From NCBI GenBank assembly GCA_003555415.1, contig PWHX01000146.1:1-20196 (forward strand): a stretch of 20,196 bases of DNA, in the 5' to 3' direction. This document shows positions 8,276 through 15,626 of the stretch, piece by piece. The DNA is from Syntrophomonadaceae bacterium (lineage in GTDB: Bacteria > Bacillota > Dethiobacteria > SKNC01). The notes beneath the pieces are model-generated. The model was not told the DNA's origin. It did not search any database and was given only the letters and a program-made list of their open reading frames with translations. The position numbers were made by a program, and so were the translations under genes. The first letter of the stretch is position 1, and each line of letters begins with the position of its first letter.

Positions 8276-9781
8276 TTAGGTTTTAATAGATAATATACTT
8301 TTTATCTGCTCCCTGATATTTTCTTTATGGCAGGACTGTTTATGCCTGACCTGTTTTTTATCTAAATACTTAAGGCCGGGGTGAATTTCTATTCCTGTTA
8401 ACTTATCAAGTTCATCTAGTATTTCAAATTCGCCTTTTTTGCTGACTTCTTCTTTTCCTTTTAAAGCTTCCAGTACACTGGAATTAAATTTATAAGGATT
8501 GGCCGTGGAAACTGCAACCGCTAGATGTTCATCCTTTTCTTCCTCAACATAATCTGCTGAAACTTTTACTCCTACAGCTGTATGCGTATCCATTAAGTAT
8601 TTATTATTAAAGTATACTTCGCTTATAGTAGATAAAGTTTCTTTTTCTGTAGCGTAATTTCCTACCATTATTTCCTGCAATTTTTCTAAAGTAACCTCAT
8701 CTATTTTAAAATATCCTTTTGTTTTAAGTTCTTCGAACCAATCTCTTATTTTTCCCCCGTTGTGACCTGTTATTTCAAATAAAAACCTTTCTAAGTTGCT
8801 GGAAATTAAGATGTCCATTGATGGACTGTTTGTTTTTTTAAACTCCCGTCTCTTATCATATATACCAGTATTAATAAAATTTGTTAAAATATTATTTTCA
8901 TTAGAAGCACATATCAGCTTATTTATAGGAAGGCCCATTAAGGAAGCATAATACCCTGCTAAAATGTTGCCGAAATTACCTGTAGGTACGCTAAAATTAA
9001 TTTTTTCGTTTTCTTTTATTTCGCCTTTATCTAACAAACGCAGGTAAGCCCAGAAATAATAAATAATTTGGGGAGCCAACCTTCCCCAGTTGATTGAATT
9101 AGCTGAAGAAAGTTCGTAATTATTATCTTGTAGTAATTTGTTGAAACTTTCATCAGCGAATACCTCTTTAACGGTGTTTTGACAATCATCAAAATTACCT
9201 TCTATAGAAACTACAAAGGTATTCTTCCCCTCAGTAGTAGTCATTTGCAATTCCTGTACTTTACTGACGCCCTGATAAGGGTAAAATACAATTATTTTTA
9301 ATCCTTCTACGTCTTTAAATCCTTCTAGAGCAGCTTTTCCTGTATCCCCGGAGGTAGCTACCAAAATAACTGTTTCTTTTTGAGAGTCCAGTTTTTTAAC
9401 AGCCTTGGATAACAGGTGCGGCATTATTTGCAGGGCCATATCTTTAAATGCTGCTGTGGGACCATGCCATAGTTCTAATATGTAGGTATAATCATTTAAC
9501 TTGTAAAGGGGTGCTATTTCATAAGTATCAAAATTATACTGGTTATAAGCATTTAAAGCGCATTCTTTGATTTCATTTTGAGAAAAGTCCGTCAAATAAA
9601 GACATAATATTTTTTCAGCTATCTGGCAGTAAGTTAATGAAGTCATTTTATTTAATTCTGTTTGGGCTATATATGGAGTTTTTTCCGGAATAAATAGTCC
9701 CCCCCTGGGAACCATGCCTAATTTTATAGCTTTGGCTGCCGATACTTTTTCAAAATTATCTCGGGTACTTATGTATAGCAC
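8276..9781 (-). CDS. thrC: Threonine synthase
   Basis: The 501-residue protein matches the long (E. coli/yeast-type) threonine synthases that convert O-phosphohomoserine to threonine with pyridoxal phosphate. It begins LYISTRDNFEKVSAAKAIKL, then MVPRGGLFIPE, the usual N-terminus. The PLP lysine lies in ELWHGPTAAFKDMALQ (K113). ATSGDTGKAALEG binds the cofactor phosphate and NFGNILAGYYA is a further family block. The start codon is GTG, with GGAGG seven bases upstream. The gene follows the cold-shock gene terminator and has no obvious promoter of its own. I saw no T-box or other leader, and the 44 bases between the terminator and the start are too few for one. It is coupled to the GTPase gene behind it. 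Confidence 0.93.
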   Translation of the reverse strand: MLYISTRDNFEKVSAAKAIKLGMVPRGGLFIPEKTPYIAQTELNKMTSLTYCQIAEKILCLYLTDFSQNEIKECALNAYNQYNFDTYEIAPLYKLNDYTYILELWHGPTAAFKDMALQIMPHLLSKAVKKLDSQKETVILVATSGDTGKAALEGFKDVEGLKIIVFYPYQGVSKVQELQMTTTEGKNTFVVSIEGNFDDCQNTVKEVFADESFNKLLQDNNYELSSANSINWGRLAPQIIYYFWAYLRLLDKGEIKENEKINFSVPTGNFGNILAGYYASLMGLPINKLICASNENNILTNFINTGIYDKRREFKKTNSPSMDILISSNLERFLFEITGHNGGKIRDWFEELKTKGYFKIDEVTLEKLQEIMVGNYATEKETLSTISEVYFNNKYLMDTHTAVGVKVSADYVEEEKDEHLAVAVSTANPYKFNSSVLEALKGKEEVSKKGEFEILDELDKLTGIEIHPGLKYLDKKQVRHKQSCHKENIREQIKSILSIKT

Positions 9782-9824
9782 TTTTTGTCCTCCTATATAA
9801 TTAATGTATTTTAAGTCTAATTAA

Positions 9825-9849
9825 AAACGCCTTTCTATGAAAGGCGTTT
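9825..9849 (-). terminator. Rho-independent terminator after the cold-shock gene
   Basis: Eleven-base perfect arms (AAACGCCTTTC / GAAAGGCGTTT) with a three-base loop are followed on the minus strand by further T residues and TTAATT. It lies 49 bases past the cold-shock stop codon and ends that short transcript. Some read-through may supply thrC. Confidence 0.85.
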
Positions 9850-9898
9850 ACTTGTTGACAATAAACAAACTTTTATGTCCTATGTTGTTTTATTGCTA

Positions 9899-10099
9899 CT
9901 ATACCTCGACTACGTTAGCTGCTTGTGGACCGCGATCTCCTTCAATTACTTCAAATTCTACTCTTTGTCCTTCTTCTAAAGATTTAAAACCTTCTTTTTC
10001 AATTGCTGAAAAGTGTACAAAAACATCTTTTTCGCCTTCTACTTCAATAAACCCGTAACCTTTTTGATTGTTAAACCATTTAACTGTACCTTGTTTCAT
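9899..10099 (-). CDS. csp: CspA-family cold-shock protein
   Basis: The 66-residue protein is a single cold-shock domain of standard length. It begins MKQGTVKWFNNQKGYGFIEV, holding RNP1 (KGYGFI), followed by RNP2 (DVFVHFSAI) and the C-terminal GPQAANVVEV block. These nucleic-acid-binding proteins melt RNA secondary structure in the cytoplasm. The gene is monocistronic: a sigma-A-type promoter lies about 50 bases upstream and a strong terminator follows. AGGAGGT precedes the ATG with a T-rich spacer. The stop codon is TAG. The stretch from 9850 to 9898 holds nothing else I recognise. Confidence 0.96.
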   Translation of the reverse strand: MKQGTVKWFNNQKGYGFIEVEGEKDVFVHFSAIEKEGFKSLEEGQRVEFEVIEGDRGPQAANVVEV

Positions 10100-10148
10100 T
10101 AAAAAAAACTACCTCCTAATTTTGCCTATATGGCTTTTTCTTAGAATA

Positions 10149-10177
10149 ATATTATCATTCTTTATATAGTATGTCAA
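10149..10177 (-). promoter_or_regulatory. Sigma-A-type promoter of the cold-shock gene
   Basis: The minus strand reads TTGACA (10172-10177), a 17-base spacer, then TAATAT (10149-10154). The predicted start of transcription near 10143 gives a 5' untranslated leader of about 43 bases. The -35 is a perfect consensus. Confidence 0.7.
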
Positions 10178-10225
10178 ATATTTTTAGTTATATTAATTTC
10201 AAAAGAAGTCTAACTATTCCTGAAA

Positions 10226-11899
10226 CTAGATGTAATTAACGTTATGGATATTGGAAATTGTTGCCGCAATTTCTTTAAGAGCTTCTTCCTGGCTATACAT
10301 CTTATAATAGTATTCTGTTAACATTCTTTCTGCGGAAAATTTCCATGTTGATGCAGCTATACTGTTCCTCATCATTTTCAACCATTTAGGCTTGTTGTCA
10401 TAATAAGTTGGAATAACCTCTCTTAATAGAACCTGGTATAAAGAGTTTGCATCATGTTCATCCTGATTGCAACACTCATGCCCATGACCTATCTGCCAAC
10501 CATTAATTCCATGCTTGCAGGCTTCTGGCCACCAACCATCTAGAATACTTAAGTTTAATACTCCGTTCATTGCTGCTTTCATACCGGAAGTACCACTGGC
10601 TTCTAGAGGACGTCTGGGGTTATTAAGCCAAGCGTCACAACCTCTTGTAAGCAGCTTTCCGATTTTCATATCGTAATTTTCAAGGAAAGCTACACTATGC
10701 GGATACTTATTAGACATTTCAATTATCCTTGGAAGCACTGACTTTCCTTCTTCATCCTGAGGGTGCGCTTTTCCTGAAAATAGAAGCTGTATTTTTCCTT
10801 CTTCCAAAAGTGGTTCCAGTAGCTCAGCATTTTTAAAAATAAGGTCGCATCTTTTATAAGACGTAATTCTACGGGCAAATCCTATTATTAACGAGTCTGG
10901 ATTTAATTTATTTTTATTATTGCGCTTATATATTTCATTTACTAATTCTTTTTTTGCTTTTAGATGAGGTTCCCAGAGGTCATTTCCATTTTCAAAAGCC
11001 TCTATTATTTCAGAATCCTGCCAGGTTTTTCGATGTACACCGTTGGTTATAGGAATAATTGGAGAAGCATCTTTAATATGTCCCCACATTTTTTTTGCTG
11101 TTTCACTGTGGGTTTTGGATACAGCGTTAGTTTTTCTGGAAAGATTCAAACCCGCTACTGTTATGCTAAACGGGTCTCCACCTATCTGTGACATTTGCTC
11201 ATAGGATAGTCCGTTATAAGCTCCTGTGCATCCTAAAGCGTGATGACTGTAAACTCCGTTACCCGCTGTTACGGGAGTATGAGTTGTAAATACAACTTGA
11301 TTTCTGGTTTTATACCATGCTTCTTCAAAGCTTAATCCCCAACTCATTTTCTCCCGGATAAGTTCAACAGCACCCAGGACAGCATGACCTTCATTAAAAT
11401 GATAGACGTCTACTTCGATACCCAGTGCTCTTAAAGCTCTAATACCGCCAATTCCAAGTATAATTTCTTGGGCTATCCGGTCATGTTCACTTCCACAGTA
11501 TAACCTGTTAGTAATGTACCTGTTTTCTCCATTTTCCGATAAATTAGCATCCAAAAGATATAGAGGGGCATTTCCGTACTTATCAACTAACCATATTTTA
11601 CATAATATATCTTTGTCCCCAATTTTAACATTTACAGTAACTTTGATATCTTTAAGGTTATCTAAATCAATATCTTTAAAGACATCATATGGTTTTCCGT
11701 TATCATCAATTAGTTGAGTGGTGTAACCCTGTCTCCATAGAATCCCTATGCCTACTAAGGGTAGGTTTTTTTCTCCGGCACACTTGATATGATCTCCAGC
11801 TAATATACCCAACCCACCTGAATAAATGGGCAGCTCCTCGTGTAGACCGTATTCCATACAAAAGTAGGCAACTCCAGGGAGGAATTGTTTATTTAGCAT
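10226..11899 (-). CDS. glgP: Alpha-glucan (glycogen/maltodextrin) phosphorylase, short form
   Basis: The enzyme releases glucose-1-phosphate from alpha-1,4-glucans (GT35 family, PLP-dependent). I place the start at the ATG at 11899, giving 557 residues. It has AAGGAGG six bases upstream, and a good promoter lies between it and the more distant ATG at 12004, which would otherwise add 35 atypical residues. Visible motifs are VAYFCMEYGLHEELPIYSGG followed by LGILAGDH at the N-terminus, HFNEGHA, TTHTPVTAGN, GFARRITSYKR (about 340-350) and EASGTSGMKAAMNG, whose lysine (about K441) should hold PLP. The length and N-terminus match the short bacterial/archaeal alpha-glucan phosphorylases, not the 800-residue GlgP type. 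The stop is TAG. No terminator is visible between this gene and the cold-shock promoter. Confidence 0.9.
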   Translation of the reverse strand: MLNKQFLPGVAYFCMEYGLHEELPIYSGGLGILAGDHIKCAGEKNLPLVGIGILWRQGYTTQLIDDNGKPYDVFKDIDLDNLKDIKVTVNVKIGDKDILCKIWLVDKYGNAPLYLLDANLSENGENRYITNRLYCGSEHDRIAQEIILGIGGIRALRALGIEVDVYHFNEGHAVLGAVELIREKMSWGLSFEEAWYKTRNQVVFTTHTPVTAGNGVYSHHALGCTGAYNGLSYEQMSQIGGDPFSITVAGLNLSRKTNAVSKTHSETAKKMWGHIKDASPIIPITNGVHRKTWQDSEIIEAFENGNDLWEPHLKAKKELVNEIYKRNNKNKLNPDSLIIGFARRITSYKRCDLIFKNAELLEPLLEEGKIQLLFSGKAHPQDEEGKSVLPRIIEMSNKYPHSVAFLENYDMKIGKLLTRGCDAWLNNPRRPLEASGTSGMKAAMNGVLNLSILDGWWPEACKHGINGWQIGHGHECCNQDEHDANSLYQVLLREVIPTYYDNKPKWLKMMRNSIAASTWKFSAERMLTEYYYKMYSQEEALKEIAATISNIHNVNYI

Positions 11900-11962
11900 C
11901 TTCATCCTCCTTATTATTGTTAGCAATTTCAAAGTTTTCATAGACAAGTATAACATAAAGTT

Positions 11963-11991
11963 AACATAATGTTTCGATAACTTATTGTCAA
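11963..11991 (-). promoter_or_regulatory. Sigma-A-type promoter of the glucan phosphorylase gene
   Basis: The minus strand reads TTGACA (11986-11991), exactly 17 bases, then TATGTT (11963-11968). Transcription would begin near 11957, leaving a leader of about 57 bases before the ATG at 11899. This supports that start codon. Confidence 0.65.
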
Positions 11992-12027
11992 TAAAGGAAA
12001 CCATATAATATAAATGAATTACTTTCC

Positions 12028-12057
12028 AGTCACGGTTTTTGGCATGAAAAAGTGACT
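12028..12057. repeat. Imperfect hairpin upstream of the phosphorylase promoter
   Basis: AGTCAC (12028-12033) pairs with GTGACT (12052-12057). Inside it, TTTTT (12036-12040) pairs with AAAAA (12047-12051), leaving a two-base GG bulge and a GGCATG loop. It lies about 37 bases upstream of the -35, so it could be an operator, a relic of an RNA structure or part of a small transcript. No T tract follows on either strand. Confidence 0.4.
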
Positions 12058-12100
12058 TTCCCCTTTACCTCCCCCTGGACATTTTATAATTATTCGACGT

Positions 12101-12126
12101 ATTTTATTAAATTCCTTTAATAAAAT
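12101..12126. repeat. AT-rich perfect inverted repeat beside the SDR terminator
   Basis: Arms ATTTTATTAAA and TTTAATAAAAT (11 bases each, perfect) flank TTCC. The repeat starts four bases beyond the terminator stem of the dehydrogenase gene, so it lies in the same non-coding gap (12004-12229) that carries the hairpin at 12028-12057. It could be a regulator-binding site. Confidence 0.4.
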
Positions 12127-12129
12127 AAA

Positions 12130-12162
12130 AAAGCCCCGAATAATTTAAATAATTGGGGCTTT
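12130..12162 (-). terminator. Rho-independent terminator after the short-chain dehydrogenase
   Basis: AAAGCCCC / GGGGCTTT arms enclose an AT-rich 17-base loop that can pair partly. The minus strand continues TTTATTTT. It lies about 68 bases beyond the dehydrogenase stop. The plus strand has no T tract after the stem, so it works for minus-strand transcripts only. Confidence 0.7.
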
Positions 12163-12229
12163 CGCTGGCAGTTTGCTGCACAACCACAGGTTTACCTGGC
12201 CTGTTTTTTTTAAGTAAGTATATTTAAAA

Positions 12230-12997
12230 TCATTTTGCTGTATACCCTCCATCTATCATAATGGATGAACCTGTAATAAATGAAGATTCATCAGAAGCCA
12301 AAAAAAGGGCAGTATATGCAACTTCTTCAGGCTTTCCAGCTCTTCCAAGGGGATGAACTTTTTCCATTTCTTCTATTTGTTTTCTCCCCATTGTTTCTTC
12401 ATCCAGCGTCATGGGTGTTTTAATTACTCCAGGACAAATATCATTAACCCTGATTCCATCAATTGCATAGTCCAGTGCCATGTTTCGGGTAAGAAGCCCT
12501 AACCCTCCTTTAGAGGCACAGTAAGCCGCGGCACCAGGAAAACCTACAACACCTGCTATTGATGAGTTATTTATAATTGAACCCTTTCTTTGCCTCTGCA
12601 TGTAAGGTAGAACACCTTTAGAACAAAGATAGACTCCTTTGAGGTTAATGTCCATTACCTGATTCCATTCTTCTTCATCAAGTTCGTGTAAGGATTTAAG
12701 CCGGGCTATTCCGGCATTATTAAACAGAACATCTATTACATCAAATTTTTCTATAGTTTTTTCAACCATCTTTTTAATATCATCTTGTTTCGAAACATCT
12801 GCTTTTATGAACAAAGCTTCATTTCCATTATTTTGTATTCTGTTTGCAACTCCATTACCTTTTTCTTCATTCACATCAGCTAAAACCACTTTAGCTCCTT
12901 CCCGGGCAAAGAGTATTGCACTTGCCTCACCTATGCCTGAGGCTGCTCCGGTAATAATGGAAACTTTATTTTCAAGCCTCTTTCCATTTTGTCCCAC
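12230..12997 (-). CDS. Short-chain dehydrogenase/reductase (classical SDR, FabG-like)
   Basis: I choose a GTG start at 12997 (255 residues) because AGGAGG lies seven bases upstream. The ATG at 13018 has no ribosome binding site and would add only seven residues. The protein shows the classical SDR set: cofactor loop TGAASGIG, an aspartate in VLADVNEE that suggests NAD(H) preference, NNAG, catalytic serine in NNSSIAGV, and YCASK for the Tyr/Lys pair. It ends with SSFITGSSIMIDGGYTAK, the family C-terminus. Such enzymes oxidise or reduce alcohols and carbonyls in the cytoplasm. The substrate is unknown. It has its own terminator and lies just after the end of the methyltransferase operon, so a link with that pathway is possible but not shown. 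Confidence 0.88.
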   Translation of the reverse strand: MGQNGKRLENKVSIITGAASGIGEASAILFAREGAKVVLADVNEEKGNGVANRIQNNGNEALFIKADVSKQDDIKKMVEKTIEKFDVIDVLFNNAGIARLKSLHELDEEEWNQVMDINLKGVYLCSKGVLPYMQRQRKGSIINNSSIAGVVGFPGAAAYCASKGGLGLLTRNMALDYAIDGIRVNDICPGVIKTPMTLDEETMGRKQIEEMEKVHPLGRAGKPEEVAYTALFLASDESSFITGSSIMIDGGYTAK

Positions 12998-13074
12998 TAG
13001 AAACCCTCCTGACAACATTTAATATAAATATTTATTAGCGTACGTAAAAAAATAAATATTATTTATGCTAATAG

Positions 13075-13101
13075 AATAATATCATTTAAAATAATATCAT
13101 T
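13075..13101. repeat. Two tandem 12-base direct repeats upstream of the SDR gene
   Basis: AATAATATCATT occurs at 13075-13086 and again at 13090-13101, three bases apart. On the minus strand they read AATGATATTATT twice, about 80 to 105 bases before the dehydrogenase start. The spacing and position fit a tandem operator, but AT-rich chance repetition cannot be excluded. Confidence 0.35.
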
Positions 13102-13109
13102 CTGGGAAA

Positions 13110-13142
13110 AGAGAAGATCCTGCTTAAAGCAGGATCTTCTCT
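13110..13142 (-). terminator. Strong hairpin terminator ending the methyltransferase operon
   Basis: Perfect 14-base arms (AGAGAAGATCCTGC / GCAGGATCTTCTCT) surround a five-base loop. The structure starts 11 bases after the stop of the reactivation-domain gene. The minus strand then reads TTTTCCC, a short T tract. It separates the operon from the dehydrogenase. Confidence 0.75.
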
Positions 13143-13153
13143 GAAGAATATCT

Positions 13154-13849
13154 CTAATGGTGTATAGAGCATAAAGGTACTCCTTCAGTTTCTACGTCTT
13201 TTCCAGAGTGTTTGTTTCTATAGAAAGGGCAATTATATTTCAAGTTACAGGAATCGCACCCTTTATTTATTTCTTTCATAGTACTTTTTCCAAGTTTTAC
13301 AACAAAGGAAATAGATTTTACAGGAACCATTATTTTTGAAGATGTAAGGAAAACACCCAGTTCTTTACAAGCTTTGTCTAAATGTTTAAAAATGACATCC
13401 TGTCCTTCTACTGACCAGTCACCGGATCCTGGACTGAATCTCCTTGTAGTCTTATAGCCCTGGCCTTCTGCCAGATTATCTATTTCTTCATTTAAAAGGC
13501 TAGCTGTTGTCTCTACCGATATTGATCCTACGGCGTCTAAAATTGCAGCTCTGGTAGCCTCACCCTTATTTAAAAGTTCTTTTGCAGTGCTTTCAAGCTT
13601 ATCCCCTATAGTAACTATTGCAAAGGCAACCCTGCTGGCATCTTCAAACATATCAATATTTTTAAATAGTTTTACAGATAATATTTTAAAGCTGCCTTTA
13701 GGGCTTATTAAATTTAAAGCCCTTGCTAATTCTTCATCAATATAGTTATTAATTTTTGGGTTGACCTTCATTTTTTCCGGCCTGTAACCTAAAAAGTAAA
13801 GTATCTTGTTTCTATCCATGCTGAGGCTCTGTGGATTCCAGTTAAACAA
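13154..13849 (-). CDS. Stand-alone MetH-type reactivation (B12-dependent methionine synthase activation) domain protein
   Basis: The 231-residue protein resembles the C-terminal activation domain of cobalamin-dependent methionine synthase, which binds SAM and restores oxidised corrinoid to an active state. The diagnostic segment is RRFSPGSGDWSVEGQ (136-150). MetH-type relatives carry a tyrosine in this loop (PGY), whereas a serine is present here. The C-terminus adds a cysteine group (C198, C201, C207 and C227), arranged CxxCxxxxxC plus a later Cys, as in many clostridial relatives, and it could hold a metal or an iron-sulfur cluster. The start is TTG, with AGGAGG ten bases upstream. It follows the corrinoid/methyltransferase fusion by 29 bases, so it probably services that corrinoid. 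The stop is TAG. Confidence 0.8.
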   Translation of the reverse strand: MFNWNPQSLSMDRNKILYFLGYRPEKMKVNPKINNYIDEELARALNLISPKGSFKILSVKLFKNIDMFEDASRVAFAIVTIGDKLESTAKELLNKGEATRAAILDAVGSISVETTASLLNEEIDNLAEGQGYKTTRRFSPGSGDWSVEGQDVIFKHLDKACKELGVFLTSSKIMVPVKSISFVVKLGKSTMKEINKGCDSCNLKYNCPFYRNKHSGKDVETEGVPLCSIHH

Positions 13850-13878
13850 AGCTATATTTCCTCCTATAAAATAACTGT

Positions 13879-15450
13879 TTAGCCTGCCAGGGCAGTATTA
13901 ATTACTGATACTGCTTCAATAGCATTTTCTGCGTATAAGTCGGCATTGATCTCTTCAGCAAATTCTTCTGAAACAGGAGCACCACCAAGTATAACTTTAC
14001 AGGAATCCCTCATATTATTTTCTTTTAAAAGGTTAATTACTTTTTCCATTTCAGGCATGGTAGTGGTTAAAAGGGCAGAAAGCCCTAAAATATCTGGCTT
14101 ATGTTCTTTAACGGCTCCTATAATTTCTGACGCAGGGATATTTATACCGATATCAATGACTTCAAAGCCGTTAGCAGTCAGGTTCATGCTAACTAAGTTT
14201 TTACCCAGGTCATGAATATCTCCTTCTACTGTAGCCATGAGTATTTTTCCCTTATAAGTTGGACCATCCTCTTTCAAATAAGGTTGTAAGCTCTGGATAC
14301 TAATTTTTAGTGTTTCTCCAGACTTTAATACTTCGGGAATAAACATTTCACCTTCTGCAAATTTAACACCTACTGTTTCCATGCCTGCCATAAGCCCATC
14401 GTCAAGAATTTTTTCTGGCTCAAAGCCATCATCGATAGCTTTTTTAGTAAGCTCCTTAACTTTTTCAGTGTCACCTTCCTGAACAGCCATGCTCAGACTT
14501 TCAAAAATTGGGTCCATTTTCTCTTTTTTTTCAGGTTTATCTTCTTCAGGCTTGGGCACTTCAGGTTTTTCTTTTACTTCTGTTTTAATTTCATTAGCTT
14601 TTTTTTCATCCACTGCTTTTTCTTCTTTTTCAGTTAACTCTTTCTTTTTAGCAGCTCTTTTTTTCCTAAAAGCTCTTAAATAGTCTGCTCGCATTTTTTC
14701 GTCACCAAGAAGAGCACCCCCGGCAGTCAGAAAACTCATCATGCCTTCATCCAGGGGATTTAAAATGGCTGAATCAAGATACTTTAGAGCTAAAAGCAAA
14801 AAAGATTTGTTTAATACATCTCTGTTGGGCATTCCAAAGGACACATTGCTAAGCCCTAAAGTAGTTCTGGTCCTGGGTGATAATGACTTGATTTTTTTAA
14901 GCGTATCCAGAGCTGTAACGCTATTATTAACATCTACACTGATGGGTAAAACAAGGGGATCGAAATAAATATCTTCCATGTCTATACCATATTTTCTCGC
15001 TTCGCCAATGATATACATACAAACATCTACCCGTTCTTCTGATGTAGGCGGTATGCCTTTATCCGTAGTAGGTAGGGCAACCAGTTTTGCCTGGTATTCC
15101 TTTGCCAGTTCCAAAAAAGCAGTCAAACGGTCTAATGACTCATAGCTTATAGAATTAATCATGGCCTGGCCTTTGTGGTTTTTAAGCCCGGCTTTCAGTA
15201 TATCCGGATCGGTAGTATCAATAGCCAGGGGCTTATCTACTTCCTCTTGAATTGTTTTAACGGCCCATTCCATGTTTTTTATTTCTTGATTCTTATCTGC
15301 CTTTCCTGAGGCTACAGAAACATCTATATAATGGGCTCCGCTGGCAACCTGTCTAGCCGCCAGGTCTTTAAAGAAATTTTCATCATGGTTCAGTAGAGCC
15401 TTGCCCACAGATTTAATTGAAGCATTGATTAATTCGCCAATTATTAAAAT
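13879..15450 (-). CDS. Methyltetrahydrofolate methyltransferase fused to a corrinoid-binding carrier domain
   Basis: The 523-residue protein joins two normally separate parts. Residues 1 to about 265 form the pterin-binding TIM barrel of MtgA/AcsE/MetH-type methyltransferases, with LIIGELINASIKS, AIDTTDP, MINSIS, FDPLVLP and GLSNVSFGMP. A Lys/Glu/Pro-rich linker covers about 266-312. Then comes a helical cap and a B12-binding domain with EGDIHDLGKN (D411, H413, G416; the His should ligate cobalt), GLSALLTT and LGGAPVS. It should pass methyl groups between its own corrinoid and tetrahydrofolate. I extend the gene to an ATT codon at 15450: GAGGAGG lies eight bases upstream, the extra 14 residues restore the family N-terminus, and an in-frame TAA two codons before ATT excludes a longer form. 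The GTG at 15408 would remove the first barrel strand. Confidence 0.85.
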   Translation of the reverse strand: MLIIGELINASIKSVGKALLNHDENFFKDLAARQVASGAHYIDVSVASGKADKNQEIKNMEWAVKTIQEEVDKPLAIDTTDPDILKAGLKNHKGQAMINSISYESLDRLTAFLELAKEYQAKLVALPTTDKGIPPTSEERVDVCMYIIGEARKYGIDMEDIYFDPLVLPISVDVNNSVTALDTLKKIKSLSPRTRTTLGLSNVSFGMPNRDVLNKSFLLLALKYLDSAILNPLDEGMMSFLTAGGALLGDEKMRADYLRAFRKKRAAKKKELTEKEEKAVDEKKANEIKTEVKEKPEVPKPEEDKPEKKEKMDPIFESLSMAVQEGDTEKVKELTKKAIDDGFEPEKILDDGLMAGMETVGVKFAEGEMFIPEVLKSGETLKISIQSLQPYLKEDGPTYKGKILMATVEGDIHDLGKNLVSMNLTANGFEVIDIGINIPASEIIGAVKEHKPDILGLSALLTTTMPEMEKVINLLKENNMRDSCKVILGGAPVSEEFAEEINADLYAENAIEAVSVINTALAG

Positions 15451-15510
15451 GGGTTATACCTCCTCAATAAAATTGTTTTTCTTACACTTACTTACTGATA
15501 TTTAATAATA

Positions 15511-15560
15511 TTCGCTGCGCTTCGGGTAACTGGGACCGTCCCCGTGGCACCGTTCATATC
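15511..15560. repeat. GC-rich REP-like element between two methyltransferase genes
   Basis: Within the 176-base gap between the MttB-type gene and the fusion gene lies a stretch much richer in GC than its surroundings. It contains the palindrome GGGACCGTCCC (15532-15542) and then CCGTGGCACC. It resembles from memory the short interspersed repeats found next to REP-associated tyrosine transposases in Firmicutes. No transposase gene is present here. The remainder of the gap carries a tandem TTTACATG pair (about 15592-15608) and no reading frame that I can support. Confidence 0.35.
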
Positions 15561-15626
15561 TTCTTTTCGCTGTAGTGCTATGCACAACCTTTTTACATGT
15601 TTACATGCTTTTATCACGTATGGTTT

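Noticed and set aside
9782..9898. T-box or amino-acid leader before thrC
   Set aside because: The gap is filled by the cold-shock terminator plus 44 bases; no T-box sequence or leader peptide fits.
10143..10161. Near-palindrome resembling a Fur/PerR box beside the cold-shock promoter
   Set aside because: The match is partial (about 10 of 15 positions by eye), overlaps the -10 element, and similar AT-rich strings occur elsewhere. It is not enough to call a site.
11900..12004. 35-residue N-terminal extension of the glucan phosphorylase starting at 12004
   Set aside because: It would begin upstream of a good promoter (11963-11991), has no ribosome binding site, and lies before the family N-terminus. 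The ATG at 11899 has AAGGAGG at ideal spacing.
12163..12229. Cobalamin or other riboswitch after the dehydrogenase
   Set aside because: I looked for B12-box-like and other known conserved cores on the minus strand and found none. The stretch has only short weak stems.
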